Positions 55,303 to 61,812 of a DNA stretch of 64,000 nucleotides are shown one piece after another (the first letter of the stretch is position 1; the number at the start of each line of letters is the position of its first letter). A program made the position numbers and the translations under genes. Source of the DNA: Chromatiales bacterium (GTDB lineage: Bacteria > Pseudomonadota > Gammaproteobacteria > Steroidobacterales > GCA-2729495). The notes under the pieces are model-generated. The model searched no databases. It was not told the DNA's origin and worked only from the letters and a program-made list of their open reading frames with translations. The stretch is from the NCBI GenBank assembly GCA_016789885.1, contig JAEUPZ010000018.1, positions 62,001-126,000 of the forward strand, read 5' to 3'.

Positions 55303-56904
55303 CTACCGAGGCGTGAGGGAAAGGTAGCGGCTCGGGTTGACCGCCCGCTGGTTCGCGGTGAAGCCCTTCACCGCGGGCGACACCAGGAACCGGCGACCGT
55401 AGAAGAAAACCGGGATGGCCGGCTCGTCGGCGAAGAGCATCGCCTCGGCCTTCGCCAGCGCCGCCCGGCGCTCGCCGTTGTCGAGCAGCGCGTTGGCCGA
55501 CTTCAGGGCCGCGTCGTAGGCCGGGTTGCTGTACTTCGAGTAGTTGCCGGTATTGCCGGTCTCGAGCAGGCCGAGGAACGTGTACGGGTCGTCGTTCGGC
55601 GCGAACCACGTGTAGCGGATCGCCTGGAACTTGCCGGTGCGGGCGTCGCGATTCAGGCCGTTGAGGTCGCTCGCCACCGGGTTCGCCTGCACGCCGATGG
55701 CGCGCCACATGGCGGCCGTGGCCACGACGATGCGGCGGTTCTCCTCCTGCGCCTCGTAGCGCAGCTCGAAGGCGAGCGGCTTGCCGGCGCCGTAGCCGGC
55801 CTCGGCCAGCAGCTTGCGGGCCTCGGCCTGGCGGGCGGGCATGGGCTGGCCGGCCCAGGCCGGCCGCGGCGGGCGGTAGCCGGCGACCGTGTCCGGCGTC
55901 AGCGTGTACGCCGGCCGCGCCCCGTCGGCGAGGAACTTCTTCACGAGCCCCTCGCGGTCGATGGCGAGCGACAGCGCCCGGCGCACGCGGGCGTCGCTGA
56001 AGGGCGCGGTACCGACGTTCAGCACCAGGTAACTGGTGGCCAGCGCCGGGGCCGAGCTGATCTCCTTCGGCCGGGTCCGGCGCAGTTCCTCGAGGTCGTC
56101 GGCGGGGAAGTTGAAGACCAGGTCCAGCTCGCCGGCCAGGTAGCGCTTGAGGCTCGTGTCGGCGTTGGCCGTCGGGTAGTAGATGACCCGGTCGATGGAC
56201 ACCTTCGCGGCATCGTAGAAATGCGGGTTCTTCTCGAGGGCCACGTAGCCCTGGGGCACGACCTCGGCGAGCCGGTAGGGCCCCACCGACAGGAACTGCC
56301 CCGGCCGCGTCCACTGGCGGCCGAACTTCTCGACCTGGGCCCGGGGCACCGGCGCGCCGACGTTCGACGCGAGGTTCTCGAGGAAGTACGGCGTCGGCCC
56401 CTCGAGGCGATAGATGACCGTGCGGGCATCGGGCGCCTCGACGCCGAGGCTCTCGGGGGGCTGCTGGCCGCGGACGATGGCGCGGGCGTTCTTCACCGGG
56501 TAGAGGAACGACGCGAAGCGCGCCCCGGTCGCCGGGGTCACGAGCCGGCGCGCCGACCAGACGACGTCGTCGGCCGTCAGCGGGCTGCCGTCGGACCACT
56601 TGAGCCCGGGGCGCAGCGTGAACGTGTAGGTGAGCCCGTCGGGGCTCACGGTCCAGCGCTCGGCAAGGCCCGGCACCACCTGCGCCTCGCCGTCGAGGGC
56701 GGTCAGGCCCACGTTCAGGTCGTAGAGGATCGACGAAGCCGTGTTGCCCTGGGCGATGTGCGGGTCGAGGCTGTTGGGCTCGGCCGCCGTGCCCCGGCGC
56801 AGCGTGGTCGCGGCACCGGCCGTGGCGGCCACCAGGGCCAGCAGCAGCGTGGCGGCGGCCGCGCACCGGGGGCCTGGGCGGCGGGCGGAGGACAGGCCGG
56901 GCAT
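55303..56904 (-). CDS. ABC transporter solute-binding protein, family 5 (Opp/Dpp type)
   Basis: This 533-residue periplasmic protein has a signal peptide ending in ATAGA-A near residue 32. SBP_bac_5 features include AAEPNSLDPHIAQGNTASSI, LAERWTVSPDGLTYTFTLR, LKWSDGSPLTADDVVWS, FPADDLEEL, VRRALSLAIDREGLVKKF and a C-terminal YSNPAYDAALKSAN. Its start overlaps the GntR stop (TGATG). It is the natural partner of the OppBCDF permease at 49398-53223, although it is encoded on the opposite strand in a separate operon. Confidence 0.94.
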   Translation of the reverse strand: MPGLSSARRPGPRCAAAATLLLALVAATAGAATTLRRGTAAEPNSLDPHIAQGNTASSILYDLNVGLTALDGEAQVVPGLAERWTVSPDGLTYTFTLRPGLKWSDGSPLTADDVVWSARRLVTPATGARFASFLYPVKNARAIVRGQQPPESLGVEAPDARTVIYRLEGPTPYFLENLASNVGAPVPRAQVEKFGRQWTRPGQFLSVGPYRLAEVVPQGYVALEKNPHFYDAAKVSIDRVIYYPTANADTSLKRYLAGELDLVFNFPADDLEELRRTRPKEISSAPALATSYLVLNVGTAPFSDARVRRALSLAIDREGLVKKFLADGARPAYTLTPDTVAGYRPPRPAWAGQPMPARQAEARKLLAEAGYGAGKPLAFELRYEAQEENRRIVVATAAMWRAIGVQANPVASDLNGLNRDARTGKFQAIRYTWFAPNDDPYTFLGLLETGNTGNYSKYSNPAYDAALKSANALLDNGERRAALAKAEAMLFADEPAIPVFFYGRRFLVSPAVKGFTANQRAVNPSRYLSLTPR

Positions 56905-57659
56905 CAGCGCGACTTCCGGGTCAGGTGGACGTGGTGGTTGTAGTAGTCGCCGCGATACCAGGCCACCAGCTTCTCGACGGGGCGGCGGCGGCTGTCGAAG
57001 ACGACGAGGCGGATGTGCACCAGCGCCGCCCCCACCGAGGTGTTGAGCAGGCCGGCGAGCTTCGCGTCGGCCAGCGTCGCCCCGATGATCTGGTCGCACG
57101 AGGCGACGTCAACGCCCTTGCGCTCGAGCAGGTTCAGCATCGGGCTCTCGTTGAGCTCGCTCAGGTCGAAGCGCACCTTCAGGTCGTCGGGCACGTACGT
57201 GACGACATAGCCGATGGGCTCACGGTTCAGCAGCCGCACGTGGGAGGCGCGCTGCACCCGCGCGCCCTCGGGCAGCGCCAGGTCCTTGCGGGTCTCCGCG
57301 TCGGCCGGCACCTCGAGCACCTCGGCATGGGCGACACGGGTGTTCTTGCCGAGCCGCTCGACCTTGCGCAGCAGCTGCTCCATGTCGCCGATGACCGGCG
57401 CGTCGGCCAGGTCGTCGACCACGAAGGTGCCGCGGCCGGCCTGGCGGGTGACCAGCACCTCGTCGACCAGCAGGTCGACGGCCTTGCGCGTGGTGATGCG
57501 CGAGACGTCGAAGAGCTCGCAGAGCTCGGTCTCGGTGGGCAGCTGGCTGCCGGGCTTGTAGACGCCCTGGAAGATCCAGTCGCGGATGGCCGAGTAGACC
57601 TGGACGTAGCGGGGGCTGCGCCCGGCCTGGACGGCCAGCTCGCGGGCACGGACGGCCAC
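56904..57659 (-). CDS. GntR family regulator, HutC subfamily (UTRA domain)
   Basis: With the GTG at 57659 this is a 251-residue regulator. An N-terminal winged helix (about 16-80, QLPTETELCELFDVSRITTRKAVDLL and GRGTFV) is followed by a UTRA ligand-binding domain (about 100-245, with RASHVRLLNREPIGYVVTYV and LVAWYRGDYYNHHV). HutC-type regulators usually repress and are released by a small ligand. It precedes the binding protein, membrane protein and cytochrome c, and it diverges from the nitrilase-fold gene over 58 bp that contain ATCAT-N6-ATGAT. A longer N terminus is possible because no Shine-Dalgarno supports the GTG. Confidence 0.92.
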   Translation of the reverse strand: MAVRARELAVQAGRSPRYVQVYSAIRDWIFQGVYKPGSQLPTETELCELFDVSRITTRKAVDLLVDEVLVTRQAGRGTFVVDDLADAPVIGDMEQLLRKVERLGKNTRVAHAEVLEVPADAETRKDLALPEGARVQRASHVRLLNREPIGYVVTYVPDDLKVRFDLSELNESPMLNLLERKGVDVASCDQIIGATLADAKLAGLLNTSVGAALVHIRLVVFDSRRRPVEKLVAWYRGDYYNHHVHLTRKSR

Positions 57660-57676
57660 GGTCAGGCGAAACGTAT

Positions 57677-57695
57677 TAAGATCATGCCAATATGA
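57677..57695. promoter_or_regulatory. Shared 19-bp element, copy 2 (divergent GntR/nitrilase promoter)
   Basis: The sequence taagatcatgccaatatga matches 48127-48145 in 16 of 19 positions. Here it includes an inverted repeat, ATCAT-N6-ATGAT, spanning 57681-57696. It sits midway between the start codons of the divergent GntR and nitrilase-fold genes, where an autoregulatory operator is expected. Confidence 0.55.
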
Positions 57696-57717
57696 TAACC
57701 TCAATCCGGGGGATGAG

Positions 57718-58776
57718 ATGACCGATACTACCGAACCCATGGTCCGCGCCGATGGGACCTACCCGACTGTCCCGCTGCGCCAGGACGCCATCACCGTCGC
57801 GGTGGTCCAGACCCGCGTGCAGGGCGTGAACGGCTCCAGCCCGGGGCCGGACCTCAAGCGCAACCTCGACTACTTCCTCGAGTGCATCGACATCGCGCAG
57901 GGCTACGGCGGCCGCGCCGACCTGCTGCTGTTCCACGAGTTCCCGATCACCGGGTTCTCCGAGTGGACCCGCGACCAGCACTACGCCATCGCCCTCGACA
58001 TGGGCGGGCCCGAGATCGAGGCCGTCGCGAAGAAGGCGAAGCAGTACAACTGCTACATCGTCTTCGGCACCTACGCCAAGGACACGGTCAACTGGCCGGG
58101 GCACATCCTGCACCTCATGGTCATGGCCAAGCCCGACGGCAGCGTCGTGAGCCACTGGAAGCAGCGCAACGTGCGCGGCATGTTCCCGGGCTCCGAGCAG
58201 TACACGTCGGTGATCTACGATGTCTACGACCGCTTCGTCGAGATGTACGGCCTCGACGCCGTCATCCCCGTCGAGCGCACCGACATCGGCAACATCGGCA
58301 TGTCGGCCGTGCAGTTCGAGCCGGAGCTCTTCCGCTGCATGGCCTTCAAGGGCGCCGAGATCATCTGCCGGGTCGCCACCGGCGGCTTCGAGTACGACGA
58401 CATGCGCCTGACGTCGTACCACAACGGCCTCTACACGCTGATCTGCAACAACTCGGTCAGCACCCACGGGCGCAACCCGGGGTTCTTCGAGGACACCAAC
58501 TACGGCGGCCCGGGCCGGTCGGCGATCTTCGGGCCCCGGGGCATCGAGCTCGCCAAGGCCGGCATGTTCGAGACCAAGGTCCTGGCGCGGCTGCCCATCG
58601 CCGAGTTCCGCGCCCGCCACCGCATCCCCGACCTGCACCTGCGCCTGTACGAACCCGTGTTCGCGCAGTACCGGGAGCGCTACGAGCCCAACGGCTACCT
58701 GACGTACCTGCCGAAGGACAAACGCGATGCATTCCGATACTTCCAGGAACGTTCTCGCTGGACCCACTTCTGGTGA
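57718..58776 (+). CDS. Nitrilase-superfamily (aliphatic amidase-like) protein lacking the canonical cysteine
   Basis: This 352-residue protein has the carbon-nitrogen hydrolase fold: catalytic Glu74 in LLLFHEFPITGF, Lys148 in VSHWKQRNVRG, and a downstream FKGAEIICRVATGG. At the nucleophile elbow, where the family has a Cys in G-x-x-x-C-x-D, it reads IGMSAVQFEPELFR, with Val198 in the Cys position. Cys207 is nearby but displaced. It may be a pseudoenzyme, a binding protein, or use another nucleophile. RBS GGGGGATGAG precedes the ATG at 57718. It is divergent from GntR and likely shares its operator. The TetR gene starts inside its 3' end. Confidence 0.88.
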   Translation: MTDTTEPMVRADGTYPTVPLRQDAITVAVVQTRVQGVNGSSPGPDLKRNLDYFLECIDIAQGYGGRADLLLFHEFPITGFSEWTRDQHYAIALDMGGPEIEAVAKKAKQYNCYIVFGTYAKDTVNWPGHILHLMVMAKPDGSVVSHWKQRNVRGMFPGSEQYTSVIYDVYDRFVEMYGLDAVIPVERTDIGNIGMSAVQFEPELFRCMAFKGAEIICRVATGGFEYDDMRLTSYHNGLYTLICNNSVSTHGRNPGFFEDTNYGGPGRSAIFGPRGIELAKAGMFETKVLARLPIAEFRARHRIPDLHLRLYEPVFAQYRERYEPNGYLTYLPKDKRDAFRYFQERSRWTHFW

Positions 58777-59482
58777 CGCGGGCGACCCGGCCCCGGTGCG
58801 ACCGGGGTCGGGCAGCGCGCGCACCCGCGAGCAGCTGATCCTCGCGGCCGAGCGGCTGTTCGCCATCCACGGCATCGACACGGTCTCGCTGCGGCAGATC
58901 AACACCGAGGCCGGCCAGCGCAACTCGTCGGCGGCGCACTACCACTTCGGCTCGAAGGAGGCGCTGATCCGCGCCATCTACGACTACCGGCTCGGCCGCA
59001 TCGACGACCGCCGCCGCGAGCTGCTCGACTCACTCTCCGCCCGCGGCCTCGAGGACCAGCCCCGCGCGCTCATCGAGACCCTGGTGCAGCCCATCATCGA
59101 GGAGATCGACGGCACGCCGGGCGGCGCCAACTACATCCGCTTCCTGGCCCAGGTCTTCGCGCACCCGTGCCTCGAGCTGCGCACGGTGCTGCGCAGCCAC
59201 TTCGCCGAGTCCATGGGCCGCATCTACTACCGCCTGCGCATGCTCATGCCGTCGGTCCCCGACGAGATCTTCGCCTCGCGCTTCAGCCTCGCCTGGGAAC
59301 TCGTCGTGAGCGCCCTGGCCGACCGGGCCCGGCAGCTCGAGGCCGACGGCGATGGCCCCGCCATCTACCGGCAGCCGGCGCTCTTCATCGACAACCTGGT
59401 GGACGCGGCCGAAGCCCTGCTGACGGCGCCGGTCTCGACGACGACCCAGCGCGAGCTCGCCCTCCTGCGCCCGGGCGGCTGA
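58727..59482 (+). CDS. TetR/AcrR family regulator
   Basis: This 251-residue protein has a TetR helix-turn-helix (about 32-78, REQLILAAERLFAIHGIDTVSLRQI then NSSAAHYHFGSKEALIRAIYDY) and a helical ligand domain. I chose the ATG at 58727, which has AAGGA 8 bp upstream and overlaps the nitrilase-fold gene by 50 bp; GTG at 58796 is an alternative that removes a low-complexity 23-residue leader. Such proteins usually repress neighbouring transport or catabolic genes, here probably the MFS and aldo/keto reductase genes that follow. Confidence 0.9.
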   Translation: MHSDTSRNVLAGPTSGDAGDPAPVRPGSGSARTREQLILAAERLFAIHGIDTVSLRQINTEAGQRNSSAAHYHFGSKEALIRAIYDYRLGRIDDRRRELLDSLSARGLEDQPRALIETLVQPIIEEIDGTPGGANYIRFLAQVFAHPCLELRTVLRSHFAESMGRIYYRLRMLMPSVPDEIFASRFSLAWELVVSALADRARQLEADGDGPAIYRQPALFIDNLVDAAEALLTAPVSTTTQRELALLRPGG

Positions 59483-59525
59483 CGCCCCGGCGCGCACCCG
59501 GCCGACTGCTGGCCACCCCCGGTCG

Positions 59526-60857
59526 ATGCCCGCCCCTGCCCCCGCCGGACAGCGCCTCGGCATCTTCAGGCTGGCCCCCGGCTGGACCCGGGGCAATGCC
59601 GCCAGCGTCTGGTTCGCCTCCCTCACCACCATCGGCCTTGCCGCGTTCCTGAGCATCGGCCAGCCGTACCTGCTGAACGAGGTGCTGCAGGTCCCGGCCG
59701 CCGAACAGGGCCGGCTGACCGGCGCGCTGGGCCTCGTGCAGGAGCTCATCGTCATCACGCTGGCCGGCTTCGTCGGCGCCTGGTCCGACCGCACGGGCCG
59801 CCGCCCCCTGCTGTGCCTCGGCCTCGTGCTGATGGGCGCGGGTTACGTGGTGTTCCCCTTCGCCGGCAGCGAGGTGGAGCTCGTCGCCTACCGGCTGCTC
59901 TTCGCCGTGGGGGTCGCCATGGCGCCGCTGATGATGCAGGCCTGTGTCGTCGACGCCATCGAGGAACAGTCCCGCGCGCGCTGGGTCGGCAGCAACAACC
60001 TGCTGCAGGGGCTGGGCGTGGCGCTGGTCTCGTTCGTCCTGGCCGCCTCCTTCGGCTGGTTCCAGCGGCAGGGCGCCACGCCGGTGGCCGCCGCCCGCTA
60101 CGGCTTCTGGTGTGCCGCCGCCCTGGCGCTGGTGGCGGCCGGCGTACTGGCGCTGGGCCTGCCGCGCGGCGCCCCGGTCGGCGCCGTCGCCAGGCGACAG
60201 CCCGTCCACCGGCAGATGGGCGAGGCCCTGCGCCTCGCGACCCGCAGCCCGGTGCTGGCAGTCACCTACGGCGCGGCATTCATCGGTCGGGGCGACTTCA
60301 CGATCATCGGCGCGTTCCTGTCGCTGTGGATCACCCAGGCCGGCATCGAGCGGGGCATGACGCCGGCCGAGGGCGCGGCGCTCGGCGGGCGTCTCTTCGG
60401 CACCGTGCAGCTGGCGGCCGTCGGCTTCGCCTTCTTCTTCGGGATGCTGACCGACCGGGTCCGTCGCATCACGGGCCTGTGCGTGGCGCTGGCGATCGCG
60501 ACGGCCGGCTACGTGCTGCTCGGGACCGTGGCCGATCCCTTCGGCCCGGGCTTCGTGCCCATCGCCGTGCTGGTGGGCATGGGCGAGGTCAGCGTCATCG
60601 TCGCCAGCAGCGCGCTGCTGGGCCAGGAGGCGCCCCGGGACAACCGCGGGCCGGTCATCGGCTTCTTCAATGCCGTCGGCGGGCTCGGCATCCTGTTCGC
60701 CACGGGCGTCGGTGGCATCGTCTTCGATACCATCGGCCGCACCGCCCCCTTCACCATGATGGGGCTGCTGAACCTGCTGCTGCTGGTGGCCGCGCTGGCC
60801 GTGCGGGCCCGCCTGCCCGCCGCAGCGCCGGTGACCGCCACCCCGCGAGGAGACTGA
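59526..60857 (+). CDS. MFS transporter
   Basis: This 443-residue protein has twelve predicted helices, motif A-like VGAWSDRTGRRPLLCLGLV, and a second-half equivalent GMLTDRVRRITGLCVAL. It differs clearly from the MFS at 48142, with no TetA-like helix-5 motif. It lies 43 bp after the TetR gene and 4 bp before an aldo/keto reductase, so the three are probably one unit. Substrate unknown; efflux of a metabolite of the same pathway is plausible. Confidence 0.9.
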   Translation: MPAPAPAGQRLGIFRLAPGWTRGNAASVWFASLTTIGLAAFLSIGQPYLLNEVLQVPAAEQGRLTGALGLVQELIVITLAGFVGAWSDRTGRRPLLCLGLVLMGAGYVVFPFAGSEVELVAYRLLFAVGVAMAPLMMQACVVDAIEEQSRARWVGSNNLLQGLGVALVSFVLAASFGWFQRQGATPVAAARYGFWCAAALALVAAGVLALGLPRGAPVGAVARRQPVHRQMGEALRLATRSPVLAVTYGAAFIGRGDFTIIGAFLSLWITQAGIERGMTPAEGAALGGRLFGTVQLAAVGFAFFFGMLTDRVRRITGLCVALAIATAGYVLLGTVADPFGPGFVPIAVLVGMGEVSVIVASSALLGQEAPRDNRGPVIGFFNAVGGLGILFATGVGGIVFDTIGRTAPFTMMGLLNLLLLVAALAVRARLPAAAPVTATPRGD

Positions 60858-60861
60858 CACC

Positions 60862-61809
60862 ATGCAGATGAAACCGCTCGGCGCAACGCCGCTCCAGGTC
60901 TCGACCGTCGGCATCGGCTGCATGAACTTCGGCACCATGTGCGACCAGGCGGCGACGGACGCCATCGTCGCCACGGCCCTCGACGCCGGCGTGAACCTGT
61001 TCGACGTGGCCGACATCTACGGCGGCCGCATGGGCGTGTCCGAGGGCATGCTCGGCCGCGCCCTGGGCGACCGGCGCCGCGACGTGGTGATCGCCACGAA
61101 GTTCGGCGCGAAGCTCGGCGGTGGCGGCGGGTCTGCACCCGGCGGCGGCAGCCGCGACTACATCACGGCCGCCGTCGAGGCGAGCCTCACGGCGCTCGGC
61201 ACGGACTACATCGACCTGTACCAGCACCACTTCCCCGATGCCGGCACGCCGGTGGAGGAAACGCTGCGGGCCCTCGACGAACTGGTCCGCAGCGGCAAGG
61301 TGCGCTACGTCGGCTGCTCGAACTACAGCGGCGCGCAGCTCGCCGCCGCCCTCGACGCCGCGGCCGACCTCGGGCTCGCGCGCTTCGCCACGGCCCAGAA
61401 CCGCTACAGCCTCATCACCCGCGACATCGAGCGCGACCTCGTGCCGGTGTGCACGGCGCGCCGCGTGTCGGTGCTGCCCTACTTCCCGCTGGAGAGCGGC
61501 CTCCTGTCCGGCAAGTACCGGCAGGGCGAGCCGCTGCCGGCCGGCTCGCGGTTCGCGAAGTGGCGCGGCGGCGGCACGTTTGCCTCGGAGGCGCGTTACG
61601 CGCTGGTGGAGCGGCTGCGGGCCTGGGGCGAGGCCCGGGGCGTGGGCGTGCTGGACATCGCCATGGGCTGGCTGGCGTCCCGGCCCTGGGTCGGCAGCGT
61701 CATCGCCGGCGTGACCCGGCCGGAGCAGGTCACGGCCAACGTGGCCGCCGCCGCCTTCGCGCCCGATGCCGCCGCCGACCGCGAGATCGACGCCCTCATC
61801 GCCGGCTGA
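60862..61809 (+). CDS. Aldo/keto reductase
   Basis: This 315-residue AKR-superfamily enzyme has the catalytic tetrad in LFDVADIYGGRMGVSE (Asp, Tyr), VVIATKFGAKLGG (Lys) and YQHHFPDAG (His). It has the NADPH-binding end segment SVIAGVTRPEQVTANV. It is of the bacterial YghZ/YajO-like group that reduces aldehydes or ketones. GAGGAG lies upstream of the ATG, 4 bp after the MFS gene. It is convergent with the receptor gene 3 bp away. Confidence 0.93.
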   Translation: MQMKPLGATPLQVSTVGIGCMNFGTMCDQAATDAIVATALDAGVNLFDVADIYGGRMGVSEGMLGRALGDRRRDVVIATKFGAKLGGGGGSAPGGGSRDYITAAVEASLTALGTDYIDLYQHHFPDAGTPVEETLRALDELVRSGKVRYVGCSNYSGAQLAAALDAAADLGLARFATAQNRYSLITRDIERDLVPVCTARRVSVLPYFPLESGLLSGKYRQGEPLPAGSRFAKWRGGGTFASEARYALVERLRAWGEARGVGVLDIAMGWLASRPWVGSVIAGVTRPEQVTANVAAAAFAPDAAADREIDALIAG

Positions 61810-61812
61810 GGC

